Below, one piece after another: positions 18,251 through 28,511 of a stretch of 64,000 bases of DNA (positions within the stretch are counted from its first letter, which is position 1; every line of letters starts with the position of its first letter). A program made the translations under genes and the position numbers. This DNA comes from Streptomyces noursei. Lineage in GTDB: Bacteria > Actinomycetota > Actinomycetes > Streptomycetales > Streptomycetaceae. The notes under the pieces are model-generated. The model was given only the letters and a program-made list of their open reading frames with translations, was not told the origin of the DNA and made no database searches. The stretch is taken from NCBI RefSeq assembly GCF_016917755.1, contig NZ_CP070326.1, forward strand, positions 744,001 to 808,000. The letters are read 5' to 3'.

Positions 18251-19584
18251 GTATCGACGGCCACTCGGTGATCTCGTTTTGAGGCTATGCGGTGAGTTCG
18301 GTGGGCAGGTCGGTTTCGTCGGTTTCTGACTCGATCGGGTGAAGGCGGGCCTTGGCGAGCAGGTCGAGTCCCATGTAGCGGCGGGCTTCGGTCCACTCGT
18401 CGTTCTGCTCGGCCAGGACCGCGCCGACCAGGCAGATCAGGGCGGTGCGGTCGGGGAAAATGCCGACCACATCGGTGCGGCGACGGATTTCCTTGTTCAG
18501 CCGTTCCTGCGGATTGTTCGACCAGATCTGCCGCCAGATCTCGCGCGGGAACGCGGTGAACGCCAGCACGTCACCCTGAGCGGCGTCCAAGTGGGCTGCC
18601 GCCTTGGGGAACTTGGCTTCCAGGGCGTCCAGCACGTGCCGCATCTGTGCCTGGACCGCGTCGGTGTCGGGCTGTTCGAAGACGGTCCGCAGCAGCGTGG
18701 CCACCCACGGCTGGGCCGACTTGGGCACCTGGCTCAGCAACGCTCGGGCGTAGTGAGTACGGCATCGCTGCCAGCTCGCGCCGGGCAGGGTGGCGCCGAT
18801 CGCGTTGACCAGGCCCATGTGCGCGTCGGAGATGACCAGTTGGACGCCGGACAGGCCGCGGGCGATCAGTGAGCGCAGGAAGGCCAGCCAGCCGGCGCCG
18901 TCCTCGGCGGTGGCGACGTCCAGGCCGAGGATCTCGCGGTGCCCGTCGGCGTTGACGCCGACCGCGATCAGCGCATGCACGTTGACGATACGGCCGCCCT
19001 CGCGGACCTTCTGGGTCAGGGCATCGACCCAGACGAAGGCATAGGGGCTGGCGTCCAGTGGGCGGTTGCGGAACGCGGTGACTTGCTCGTCCAGGTGCTT
19101 GGCCATCGCGCTGACCTGGGACTTCGACAGCTGGGTGACACCCAGGGACTCGGCGAGCTTCTCCACTCGGCGGGTGGAGACGCCCAGCAGGTAGGCGGTG
19201 GCAACCACGCTGATGAGGGCCTGCTCGGCACGCCGCCTGCGTTCCAGCAGCCAGTGCGGAAAGTAGCTCCCGCTGCGCAGCTTGGGGATGGCGAGGTCGA
19301 CGGTGCCCGCCCGTGTGTCCCACTCACGCGGGCGATATCCGTTGCGGTGGTTGACTCGCTCGTCGCTGACCTGGCCGTATTCGGCATTGCAGACGGCATC
19401 GGCCTCCGCGGACATGAGCGCGTCGGCGAACGTCTTGACCATCGCGCGCAGCAGATCGGGACTCGCCGCGGCGAGGTTGTCTTCGGCGAGGGCATGCAGG
19501 GGCACACTGTCAGGTGCGGTCATCGTGCTGATCTCCTTCAAAGACTTGGTCGTCTTGAAGATCAGCCGGTGGCCGTTCGTCTAT
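18251..19584 (-). mobile_element. IS256-family insertion sequence
   Basis: One transposase gene is flanked by imperfect terminal inverted repeats: 18251-18274 on the left (ACGGCCACTCGGTGATCT core) and about 19559-19584 on the right, whose reverse complement has ACGGCCACCGGCTGATCT; 15 of 18 core positions match. Ends are approximate, and no 8-9 bp target duplication could be seen at these borders. Confidence 0.75.
18285..19523 (-). CDS. IS256-family transposase (mutator type)
   Basis: 412 residues from MTAPDSVP; another ATG lies six codons upstream. It has the mutator-type layout: an N-terminal DNA-binding region with RVNHRNGYRPREWDTRAG, then the DDE core with Asp in FVWVDAL, Asp in LVISDAHMGL, the conserved C-x2-H in WQRCRTHYARA, and the catalytic Glu region SNNPQERLNKEIRRR. 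Length and motifs are complete, so it may be active. Family mechanism: cut/copy transposition producing 8-9 bp duplications. Confidence 0.95.
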   Translation of the reverse strand: MTAPDSVPLHALAEDNLAAASPDLLRAMVKTFADALMSAEADAVCNAEYGQVSDERVNHRNGYRPREWDTRAGTVDLAIPKLRSGSYFPHWLLERRRRAEQALISVVATAYLLGVSTRRVEKLAESLGVTQLSKSQVSAMAKHLDEQVTAFRNRPLDASPYAFVWVDALTQKVREGGRIVNVHALIAVGVNADGHREILGLDVATAEDGAGWLAFLRSLIARGLSGVQLVISDAHMGLVNAIGATLPGASWQRCRTHYARALLSQVPKSAQPWVATLLRTVFEQPDTDAVQAQMRHVLDALEAKFPKAAAHLDAAQGDVLAFTAFPREIWRQIWSNNPQERLNKEIRRRTDVVGIFPDRTALICLVGAVLAEQNDEWTEARRYMGLDLLAKARLHPIESETDETDLPTELTA

Positions 19585-20105
19585 GCGGGCCTCATCCCGA
19601 CGCCGGAGCAAACCCCCGGATCAGGTCCAACCCGTACACCACTTCCCAGGACGCAACCGCCTTCCTCACGTCAGCCCGGCCGGACCGACATGCGAAAGCC
19701 GTCGCTCACCTGCCGAGCACCCTCTCCCCCATCGGCAAGGTGCTCCTGGTACTCCGGGAATGGGCCGACGAGGTCGCCTGGCTCACCGGCGCGCCGCTCA
19801 TCGCTTCCGCGGTCATCTCTGCCTGCTGGTCCGGCCCTCTGTGCTTCGCGCTCGCCCTCGCGGGTGTCCTGCTACACGGCCTCATCCTGACCGCCCGACT
19901 CATCAAGCTGGTCCCTGCTCTCCATGCCACGGTCATCCCCACGATCGGCCATATCGCTACCGTCCCACGCCCTACACGCGCCCTGGGCGCGAGGCTGATC
20001 GCATGCAGTCCCAGCCAACCGTTCATCCGCCTCGCCGGCCCCTGGCGAATGATCCTGCGCCACATCACCGGACACTCGACCACCTTCGGCAAGACTGAAC
20101 GCTGA
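19585..20105 (+). pseudogene. Truncated small membrane protein next to the IS
   Basis: An open frame ending at 20105 encodes about 120 plausible residues with a hydrophobic stretch of two helices (LIASAVISACWSG, then LALAGVLLHGLILTA) and a basic tail. No credible start is visible: the frame runs back into the IS right end; a GTG at 19740 is the only candidate. It looks like the 3' part of a gene cut by the IS insertion. Function unknown. It ends 38 bp before the Nudix gene. Confidence 0.4.
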
Positions 20106-20143
20106 AGCACCGCCCAATCCCGACAAGAAAGTTGGACCAGAAC

Positions 20144-20626
20144 GTGACCGAGTCCGGCACCCCCGAAATCCGCACCTCCGCCAAAGCCGTCATCCTCCAC
20201 GACGGCCACGTCCTCCTCATGCGTGCCGTCTGGGAGGAGCAGGAGTGCTACTTCCTCCCCGGTGGCGGCCAACGCCCCGGGGAGAGTCTCGGCGACGCTG
20301 TCCGCCGTGAAGTCGACGAGGAAACCGGCCTGACCGTCACCGTCGAGCGACTGCTGTGGCTCCGTGAATACATCGGTGCCAACCACGACCACCCTGTAAG
20401 CGAAGCCAACACCCACCGCATCGAAGCGATCTTCCTGTGCACCCCCACCAGTGACCCCGGCCAACTCGGCGGCCACGCCCAGGACGAAGTGCAGACCGGC
20501 CTGGAATGGGTACCGCTGGGCGAAACCCCTGCCATCAGCCTGCTCCCGCAGGCCATCCGGCAGCCCATCACCACCCTCGCCGAGGCACCCACGCTCTCAG
20601 GCACCTACCTCGGCGATGTCTCCTGA
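20144..20626 (+). CDS. Nudix hydrolase
   Basis: 160 residues from GTG with GGA 7 nt upstream; a TTG at 20132 would add four residues. The Nudix box is complete, GGGQRPGESLGDAVRREVDEETGL, matching G-x5-E-x7-R-E-x2-E-E-x-G, here written in shortened form as GESLG...REVDEETGL. The family hydrolyses nucleoside diphosphates linked to another moiety; substrate unknown. It overlaps the kinase-like gene downstream by 11 nt, so the two are translationally coupled and probably act on related substrates. Confidence 0.9.
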   Translation: MTESGTPEIRTSAKAVILHDGHVLLMRAVWEEQECYFLPGGGQRPGESLGDAVRREVDEETGLTVTVERLLWLREYIGANHDHPVSEANTHRIEAIFLCTPTSDPGQLGGHAQDEVQTGLEWVPLGETPAISLLPQAIRQPITTLAEAPTLSGTYLGDVS

Positions 20627-21413
20627 CAATGCCACGGACGGCATAGACGGCCGCGTCCCGTCCAGCGCCCGCGAGATCACCACCGGCCAGGCCAACCGCG
20701 TCTGGTCGGTGGACGGACCGACGCCGTACATCCTCAAGCACTACGGCGATCCGAGCCGCGCCGCCAACGAAGTAGCCGCTCTCCGCCTCCTGACCAGATA
20801 CCGTGCCCCAGCTCCGCAGCTGCTCGCCGCGTCCAGCGGCAGCAGCACCCCTCCATGGGCCGCACAGACCACACTTCACGCAAAGCCTGTGCCCAACGAT
20901 CGGTTCCTGACGGAACTCGCCGAACCGCTGGCCATCATCCACCGCATCCGCGGCACCCACTTCGGCCGCCTCGCCGGCGCCCGACAACACCACAGCTGGA
21001 CCGACTACCTCCACGACCGCCTGCACATGTACGCAGCAGCGGCCCCGAACTTCCGTTCCACGGCTCGACTCCTCCACCAGGAAGTCGAGGCCAGTGACAA
21101 CTTCATCCAGCCAGTACTGCTCCATCACGACTTGCAACCGAGCCACCTCCTGCGTGAACCCGCTGGTTCCCGACTGCTCATCGACTGGGAGCTGGCCATC
21201 TTCGGCGACCAGCGGTCCGACCTCGCCCGCCTCGCCGTACGCCTCGACCTCGACGACCCCACACCCGTACTCGCCCTCACGAGCCAGCAGGAGCCCACCA
21301 CCGAAAGTCGACTCCGCCTGTACTGGCAGATCCATCTGCTCGCCGACGCCACGCTGAGTACAGACCCGGCCGTACGGGAGCGGGCGGCCAGGAGGCTGCT
21401 CAGATCGAGGTGA
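20616..21413 (+). CDS. APH-like phosphotransferase family protein
   Basis: 265 residues, ATG inside the end of the Nudix gene. It has the protein-kinase-like fold of aminoglycoside/choline phosphotransferases: an N-lobe with the Lys in YILKHYG and Glu in NEVAALR, the catalytic loop HHDLQPSHLL and the metal-binding DWE in LIDWELA. The catalytic-loop Asn usual in HxDxxxxN is His here, which may reduce activity or reflect a subfamily. The substrate could be a small alcohol or sugar. The Nudix pairing is common in actinomycetes but does not reveal the pathway. Confidence 0.82.
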   Translation: MSPDNATDGIDGRVPSSAREITTGQANRVWSVDGPTPYILKHYGDPSRAANEVAALRLLTRYRAPAPQLLAASSGSSTPPWAAQTTLHAKPVPNDRFLTELAEPLAIIHRIRGTHFGRLAGARQHHSWTDYLHDRLHMYAAAAPNFRSTARLLHQEVEASDNFIQPVLLHHDLQPSHLLREPAGSRLLIDWELAIFGDQRSDLARLAVRLDLDDPTPVLALTSQQEPTTESRLRLYWQIHLLADATLSTDPAVRERAARRLLRSR

Positions 21414-21509
21414 TCAAGACACACCGGGATGATTGCCCAACAAAGCGGTTACTTCTGCTCGACCTCAACCTACGGACTGCGGCACACCCGTCAGAGACCT
21501 TCAGGAAGG

Positions 21510-21689
21510 TCAGCTCAGTCGCCGGGCTGTCGTGTAGGCCGCATCCAGGACTACCCGGGTGTCCAGGTCACGGGCGGAGACCGCCACCTCGACTGCCGCC
21601 AGATTCATCGTGCCCTGGCACAGCACCAGCCAGCGCCGGTGGAACAGCTCGTCAACCGTGGCCACCGCGCCGTCGGCGGTCACCTGCAC
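21510..21689 (-). CDS. Small ORF or gene remnant downstream of the PPOX gene
   Basis: 59 codons from a GTG. High G/C third positions and a natural composition (DELFHRRWLVLCQGTMNLAAVEVAVSARDLDTRVVLDAAYTTARRLS in part) suggest real coding history. The same frame continues upstream to the TAA of the PPOX gene without another stop, so it could be a small gene, a 3' extension lost by a stop mutation, or the tail of another gene. No domain recognised. Confidence 0.4.
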   Translation of the reverse strand: MQVTADGAVATVDELFHRRWLVLCQGTMNLAAVEVAVSARDLDTRVVLDAAYTTARRLS

Positions 21690-21719
21690 GTTGTTGACGT
21701 AGGCGTCAACCTCTCGGAG

Positions 21720-22133
21720 TTACCAGCCAGGAGGCTTGGCGGTACCCATGGCATGGGTAACGGTGATCTCGATGACGACTCGCTCGGGATTGGGACGCGG
21801 GGTCTTGTACCGCTGGGCGTAGCGCGCTTCGGCGTCGGCTACGGACTCTGGATCATCTTTGACAATCGCGGTGCCTTCGAGGGTGCACCAACGTCGGCCC
21901 TCGGCCTGGCTGACCGCGACGCGGGCCCCTCGGCCGGCGGCGCGGATATTGCGGACCTTCTTGCTCGTGCCACTGCTGATAACGCGGGCAATGCGGGTTG
22001 CCGGGTCGTAGGTCACCTCCACGGGGACGAGGTGCGGAGTCCCATTGGGGCGTGTTGTCGTGAGGAAGCAGATCCGGCGCTCCTCCCAAAAGCCCTGGAG
22101 CGGCGGCGGGGGTACGTGGGTCACGCTAGTCAT
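21720..22133 (-). CDS. PPOX-class (F420/FMN-binding) split-barrel oxidoreductase
   Basis: 137 residues, the normal size for the pyridoxamine-phosphate-oxidase-like split barrel. Family signature: ICFLTTTRPNGTPHLVPV near residue 20, the KVRNIRAAGRGARVAVS strand-helix and the WCTLEGTA core, then the YAQRY helix. These proteins bind FMN or F420 and reduce or protect small molecules. Substrate unknown. It is transcribed opposite to the Nudix/kinase pair and reads away from the palindromes at 22.2 kb. Confidence 0.85.
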   Translation of the reverse strand: MTSVTHVPPPPLQGFWEERRICFLTTTRPNGTPHLVPVEVTYDPATRIARVISSGTSKKVRNIRAAGRGARVAVSQAEGRRWCTLEGTAIVKDDPESVADAEARYAQRYKTPRPNPERVVIEITVTHAMGTAKPPGW

Positions 22134-22210
22134 GACAAGCCCTTATGCAGAAAGCGCCGGATGCATGCGGAACTGCTCAAATCAGGTCGACCTTTCTCTT
22201 GGTCTGGGAC

Positions 22211-22230
22211 ATCTCCGCGTACGCGGAGAT
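22211..22230. promoter_or_regulatory. Perfect 20-bp palindrome, operator-like
   Basis: ATCTCCGCGT followed by its exact complement ACGCGGAGAT. A shorter relative, CTCCG-CGTA-CGGAG, lies 44 bp downstream. Two related dyads fit a dimeric repressor, possibly the element's own control gene elsewhere; no repressor gene is adjacent. Confidence 0.6.
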
Positions 22231-22273
22231 ACTCCGATCCAGGTCGTCCCGTTCGAGATGGGTGCCTAGTCCG

Positions 22274-22287
22274 CTCCGCGTACGGAG
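22274..22287. promoter_or_regulatory. Second CTCCG-N4-CGGAG palindrome
   Basis: CTCCG-CGTA-CGGAG shares the CTCCGCGTACG core with the 20-bp palindrome at 22211-22230; centre-to-centre spacing is about 60 bp. Confidence 0.55.
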
Positions 22288-22476
22288 ATGTTCCGGCGGC
22301 GACGGCACGATCGATATCGCTGTGGGGGTCCGCTCCGCTCAGGCAGAGGTGGCGCCGACAGACCTATCCGCCCCGGTCCCAGAGAGGCAGCCCCTTGGGC
22401 GGCACGCAACTACATCATCAGCATGGGTGTCCTCGTGGACCGACTGCTCAGACGCCTCCGATGACCACCCGCCTCT

Positions 22477-22518
22477 GGGATTTTTCAGGGACTTTCAGCG
22501 CTGCCAGAGGGACATTCG
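22477..22518. repeat. Short repeat cluster, candidate integrase/excisionase arm sites
   Basis: Three GGGA(C/T)-type copies (GGGATTTTTC, GGGACTTTC, GGGACATTCG) in 42 bp. In inverted orientation they match the integrase 3' end at 24601-24620: 22477-22496 matches with three or four differences, and CGAATGTCCCT is shared exactly between 24600 and the complement of 22508-22518. Confidence 0.4.
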
Positions 22519-22909
22519 AGGGGCTTTCGGCTGCCCAAAGCGGTAAGCGCGCGAAATGTCGGAAAGAGCCTCCGATGCAGGCCAGAGGCCCGTTCCGAGG
22601 TGAAGTCCCAGGTGGGGGCGGACGAGTCGGCCTCTACGCCGGGTACTGGCCCACAGCAGTTCGCCTACGGCAGACGCCCATGACTGGAGACCTGCTCGGA
22701 CACCATGTCAACGTACGGGTGCTGGCAAAACCACAGGTCAATGAGAGGACCATCGAGCGCCATGGACTGCTACGCCCGCGAGCACCAATCACACATCAGC
22801 ACTCCTTAAGACCCCCAGTACGTGCGCTACCAGAATTTCCCAGTCTCACCAAGCCGAGACTTCTCCGGATAGTGGTGTCCATCGACCCTTCTCACCCTGG
22901 AGACCGGAG

Positions 22910-23179
22910 ATGCACGAGGAGATCGCGCGCACCCGTGAAGCAGCGTTCTTGAACCTGACCAAGGCAGCCGAATACCTTGGCATTTCACCGAACACCCTAT
23001 ACGTCTGGCGTCACCGACGGCAGGGCCCGCCGAGCTTCCGCATGGGAGGCCGCGTCATGTATCGGATTTCGGCGCTCGATGAGTGGGTCATGTCGCAAGA
23101 GCAGGCGGATTCACGTTCCAACGCTGCTCTCAACCCCCTCAGCCAGAACCCGATGAAGCGCACAGTACGTACTCCTTGA
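22910..23179 (+). CDS. Excisionase-like MerR/AlpA HTH protein
   Basis: 89 residues. The first 70 form a winged helix-turn-helix of the HTH_17 excisionase type: LNLTKAAEYLGISPNTLYVWRHR, then the wing GPPSFRMGGRVMYR and DEWVMSQ. The tail is disordered. The ATG has GGAG 7 nt upstream. It precedes the integrase by 120 bp, the usual xis-int order of integrated actinomycete elements. Likely role: bend attachment-site DNA to direct excision, and possibly regulate int. Confidence 0.88.
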   Translation: MHEEIARTREAAFLNLTKAAEYLGISPNTLYVWRHRRQGPPSFRMGGRVMYRISALDEWVMSQEQADSRSNAALNPLSQNPMKRTVRTP

Positions 23180-23299
23180 AGGCCGTCCACAAGCCCGATG
23201 GCGACGCCTCGATCTTCTGGAGCCTTTCGGAGTCCTGGCGTGCGCCCTTCCACCATGTCGTACGAGCACATGCAGTTGAGTTCATAGGAGCACATTCCC

Positions 23300-24670
23300 T
23301 TGGCAGGGTACATAGAAGACCGCTGGCTCAAAAAGAAGCCCAACAAAGACACCGGTAAGCGGGACCGGACATCCCTCTGGGGCAAGGGCAAGCGCTATCG
23401 AGTGAAGGGCATCCCGGGCGTCCGGGATCGCTCGTTCGACACGAGCGAGGACGCCAAGCAGTGGCTCGCGAATGCACAGACCGACGCCACGCGTGGCGAG
23501 TTCGTCGATCCCCGCGACGGGGCGATCCCCCTCACCGAGTACGTCGAGAAGCACTGGTGGCCGAGCCGGTCAGACGAACCGTCGACCGCCGCCCCCATGC
23601 ATAGCAAGATCTGGAACCACATCATCCCGTTCCTGGGCGAGACGGCGCTTCGGGACATCGACGCTGCGGCGCTGCGTACCTGGAAGGCCCAGCTGCTCAC
23701 GCGTGTCGAGGCGTCCACGGCCCAGGTGATCTGGATCCACCTCTCCACCATCCTCGAAGCCGCCGTCGACGACGGCCGCCTCGTCAAGAACCCCTGCAAG
23801 GCCCGCCGGACGGTCAAGGCACCCAAACCCGCGAAGAGGAAAGCCAAGGCGTGGGCCAGGGCGACCGTGGAGGCCGTCCGGGCAGGCCTTCAGGAGCGGT
23901 ACCGCATCGCGGTGGACCTCGGAGTGGGTCTCGGTCCGCGGCAAGGCGAAGCCTTCGGTCTCGGCGAGGAGGACTTCGACTTCGATGCCGGCGTCGTGCA
24001 CATCCGCCGGCAGCTGCAGTGGGACTCCAAGGGGAGGCCCTACTTCTGCCTGCCGAAGGGGGGCAAGACGCGAACCGTTCCCGTCTCCCCCAACCTCGCC
24101 AAGCGTGTCCAGAACCATCTGCGTCACTTCCCCTCGGTCGCCTGCACACTCCCATGGCGCAATCCCGAGCCACCGACGACCGAGCTGGAGGCACGACAGC
24201 GCAAACCGATCACCGTCCGACTGATCCTGAGCACCTCTCAGGGCAATCGGATCAACTACGCGAGGTGGAACAAGCAGAGCTGGCGGCCCGCGCTCGCGGC
24301 GGCCGGAATCCTGAAGAAGATCGGCGAGAGGGTCAGGACGTGCGGAGGCCGCACCCGTCGGGACCCCATCTACGAGCTCTCCCGCGCGGACATGTTCCAC
24401 GTCCTTCGGCACACGTACGCAAGCACCCAGCTTGAGGCGGGCGAGTCGATCGTGAGCGTGTCGGAGTGGCTCGGGCACGCGTCGCCGCAGACCACACTGA
24501 AGCACTACGCTCACTTCATGCCCGGTGCGGGCAAGCGGGGACTTGCCGCGATGGACTCGTGGTTCGATCAAGAGCCGTCATCGGATCAAGATCCACAACC
24601 GAATGTCCCTGAGAAATCCCTGGACGTCCCGCAAGCCCCAATCGAGCCCGGAATCCGCAGGTCAGGGTGA
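23300..24670 (+). CDS. int: Tyrosine site-specific integrase
   Basis: 456 residues from TTG with GGAG upstream. An N-terminal AP2-like/arm-binding segment (about 35-75), a SAM-like core-binding domain (about 80-175) and a catalytic domain: Arg in GLGPRQGEA (around 215), H-x-x-R in FHVLRHTYAS, the GHASPQTT His and the nucleophile Tyr in LKHYAHF. All key residues are present. The gene ends exactly where a truncated chromosomal gene begins, so the recombination site probably lies at or just past its 3' end. The left end of the element was not identified. Confidence 0.93.
   Translation: MAGYIEDRWLKKKPNKDTGKRDRTSLWGKGKRYRVKGIPGVRDRSFDTSEDAKQWLANAQTDATRGEFVDPRDGAIPLTEYVEKHWWPSRSDEPSTAAPMHSKIWNHIIPFLGETALRDIDAAALRTWKAQLLTRVEASTAQVIWIHLSTILEAAVDDGRLVKNPCKARRTVKAPKPAKRKAKAWARATVEAVRAGLQERYRIAVDLGVGLGPRQGEAFGLGEEDFDFDAGVVHIRRQLQWDSKGRPYFCLPKGGKTRTVPVSPNLAKRVQNHLRHFPSVACTLPWRNPEPPTTELEARQRKPITVRLILSTSQGNRINYARWNKQSWRPALAAAGILKKIGERVRTCGGRTRRDPIYELSRADMFHVLRHTYASTQLEAGESIVSVSEWLGHASPQTTLKHYAHFMPGAGKRGLAAMDSWFDQEPSSDQDPQPNVPEKSLDVPQAPIEPGIRRSG
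24601..24620. repeat. Integrase-end copy of the 22.48-kb repeat
   Basis: GAATGTCCCTGAGAAATCCC lies inside the last codons of the integrase and matches, inverted, the repeat at 22477-22496. A pair of inverted sites flanking xis-int fits arm-type integrase binding sites; this is inference. Confidence 0.35.
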
Positions 24671-25431
24671 TAGTCGCCCGCATCGTCAGCCTGTACGTCC
24701 ACTACACGGGGCGCCACACGCTGGAGGCCGCGGGCCGTGTCCACGTCGAGGCCGAGGCGGGCCGGTGGCCGCTGACCAGGGTCACGCCCGGGGAACGGCT
24801 CGACGAACGGGTGCCGGTCGCCGACTGGCCGCGCGGAGCGGAACGGCTCGGCCGCCTGCTGGCCGCGCAGGCGCTTCGGATCGGCGCCGAGACGCTGGTG
24901 CTCGCCGGTGACACCTGGGCGCGCGGCATCCTGGCCCGCCGGCTGCCGGGACGGCTGCGCGGCCGTGTCACGACGGTCGACGCGGGCGGCGTGCCGCGGC
25001 CGGGCCGGGCCCTGCTGGAGGGGTGGTTGGAGCAGCTGTTCCGGGGGCGGATGGCCGCGCACGACCAGGCACTGGTGGGGGCCCTCCTCGCTCAGCGGGC
25101 GCGCCGCGGGGCGGCCACCGAGGGGCTGGCGGACACGGTTGCGGCACTGCAGCGCGGCCAGGTCGGCACGCTCTTCCTGAACGACCGCGGGCGCTCTGCG
25201 CCGCCGGTGCTGTGGGTGGGGCCGGAGCCGGCGCATCTGGCGCTGACGGAGGGCGAGTTGCGGTCGTACGGCGTGCGCGCCGTCCGCCGGGAGCGTGCGG
25301 ACGCCGCCCTCGCCCGGGCTCTGGTGGGGACGGGCGCGGAACTGGTCCTGGTGCCTGAGCGGTGGCTGCGGCTGCGGGACGGCGCCGGGGCGCTGCTGCG
25401 GTACGCGTGCTCCCCCGCGTCGTCGCCCTGA
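24667..25431 (+). pseudogene. Vms1/Rv2629-type peptidyl-tRNA hydrolase-like gene, 5' truncated
   Basis: An open frame of 254 codons whose protein matches, from memory, the C-terminal two-thirds of the Vms1/Rv2629 (baeRF2) family: a strand-rich segment (GRVHVEAEAGRWPL), the LVLAGDTWARGIL release-factor-like core, and the eL30-like end with LVLVPERWLRLRDG. Complete members are about 370 residues, so roughly the first 120-140 are missing. The loss coincides with the integrase gene end (4-nt overlap). A GTG at 24667 could start a shortened protein, but no ribosome site supports it. The missing part is not seen elsewhere in the window. Confidence 0.6.
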
Positions 25432-25449
25432 CCGCGGGGCCGGAGCGGC

Positions 25450-25494
25450 GGGAACGCCGGAACGGTGGGAACGCCGGAACGGTGGGAACGCCGG
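25450..25494. repeat. 17-bp tandem repeat between Vms1 remnant and ftsH
   Basis: GGGAACGCCGGAACGGT is repeated 2.6 times without change. It lies in the gap between convergent genes. No function is evident; slippage-generated. Confidence 0.75.
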
Positions 25495-25526
25495 GAGGGC
25501 GCCCCGGGGCGGGAGGGGGGACCGGG

Positions 25527-27479
<1,953 letters not shown>

Positions 27480-27632
27480 GGCGGCTCCCTACGGTTCCGC
27501 GCTCCTCGGACAGGTTCCGCTCCCCTTCCACGATCGGCTTTTCCGGCCGGTTCCGCAGGGTGGGTACCGCTGCGATGTGGGGTCGGGCGGCCAGGTGTGG
27601 GACGCTCGAAGTGCAGGCAAAGGGGGTGTGTG

Positions 27633-28208
27633 ATGCCTCTTGGGAAGCTCCGTCCGCCCTGGCGGCACGGCCCGCTCCGGCGGGGTACGGACGTAGCGCA
27701 ATCCTGGCTGGTCCTGGCCACGGGCGTGCTGATCGCCGTGGCGGCCCCGACCGCGGGGGTGGTGGCCGGCAGTGTGGTGGACGCGGCGGCCCATCGGCAG
27801 AGCGCCGACTGGCAGCCGGTCTCCGCGGTGGTGACGAAGGAACCCGCGGCCCGGGTCAACGTCGACAGCGGTACCGGCACGGGCAGCCGGGTGCAGACGA
27901 CCGTGCGCTGGACGGCACCGGACCACAGCGTGCGGACGGGCGAGACGGTCGTGACGACCGGCGTCCACGTCGGGGATCACACGACGGTCTGGCTGGACCG
28001 GAGCGGGAAGCTGGTGCGGGACCCGGGCACCCCGACCGACTCCCTGGCCGAGAGCGTGGTGGCGGGCACCGTCGTCGCGTCCGGCACCGGTCTGCTGCTC
28101 TACGGCGCGGAGAAGGCCGGTGTCCGTCTGCTGAACCGCAGGCGCTACGCCCAGTGGGAGAAGGAGTGGGCGGAGCTGGACACCCGCTGGCGGCACCCGC
28201 AGCAGTGA
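27633..28208 (+). CDS. Rv1733c-family two-helix membrane protein
   Basis: 191 residues from ATG with AAAGGGGG upstream. It has a cytoplasmic basic N-terminus, one membrane helix (about 25-50), an extracytoplasmic domain of about 80 residues with the family pattern VVTTGVHVGDHTTVWLDRSG, a second helix (about 140-160) and a tail ending YAQWEKEWAELDTRWR. This matches the Rv1733c family, named for a Mycobacterium tuberculosis dormancy-regulon gene; molecular function is unknown. It is divergent from ftsH. Confidence 0.85.
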   Translation: MPLGKLRPPWRHGPLRRGTDVAQSWLVLATGVLIAVAAPTAGVVAGSVVDAAAHRQSADWQPVSAVVTKEPAARVNVDSGTGTGSRVQTTVRWTAPDHSVRTGETVVTTGVHVGDHTTVWLDRSGKLVRDPGTPTDSLAESVVAGTVVASGTGLLLYGAEKAGVRLLNRRRYAQWEKEWAELDTRWRHPQQ

Positions 28209-28394
28209 GGGGCCGTGGCGCGCGGTCCGCTCGGGGCCGCGTGGGCGGCTCGCCTGGCGGCTCCGGACCGTCCCTGCCACGCTGAAATGGACGGCTGCCC
28301 GCCCGCGGTCGCATCCGGCCGCCGAGCCGCATCCGCCGAGGGTCACCGACATCGGACGCCGGGTCACCGTCGCCGGTGGTGCGGCGATGCTTTT

Positions 28395-28406
28395 GACCGA
28401 AGTCCC
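28395..28406. promoter_or_regulatory. DosR/DevR-like box upstream of the DUF7144 gene
   Basis: GACCGAAGTCCC, complement GGGACTTCGGTC, resembles the GGGAC-TTNNG-GTCC dormancy-regulator box of actinobacteria, 106 bp before the ATG at 28512. It lies in a 303-bp gene-free stretch (28209-28511). Rv1733c, FtsH and nar genes nearby fit a hypoxia or stress regulon, but the match is a single short site. Confidence 0.45.
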
Positions 28407-28511
28407 GGCGGGGCGCGGAAGTTCGACGACGCGACCCGGCCGATGCCGTGGTTGCCCGCCGGCCGGCCCCGGGATCACGCGGCGCGCCGCCCTTCACTCA
28501 CGGAGGTTCCC

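Larger units (their letters stand above)
22134..22909. other. 776-bp non-coding regulatory stretch before the excisionase gene
   Basis: No gene with convincing codon bias on either strand. It holds two palindromes (22211-22230 and 22274-22287) and a cluster of short GGGAC-TTTC-type repeats (22477-22518), so it may be the control and recombination region of the integrated element. Confidence 0.55.

Noticed and set aside
18240..19600. Target-site duplication of the IS256-family element
   Set aside because: The flanks next to the best inverted-repeat ends share no 8-9 bp direct repeat; ends may be misplaced or one flank deleted.
21429..22952. Possible 500-codon plus-strand gene
   Set aside because: It runs over the minus-strand PPOX gene and a low-bias intergenic region, has no domain and no ribosome site.
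24640..24760. tRNA gene as attachment site
   Set aside because: No cloverleaf or T-loop (GGTTCGAATCC-like) sequence was seen past the integrase.
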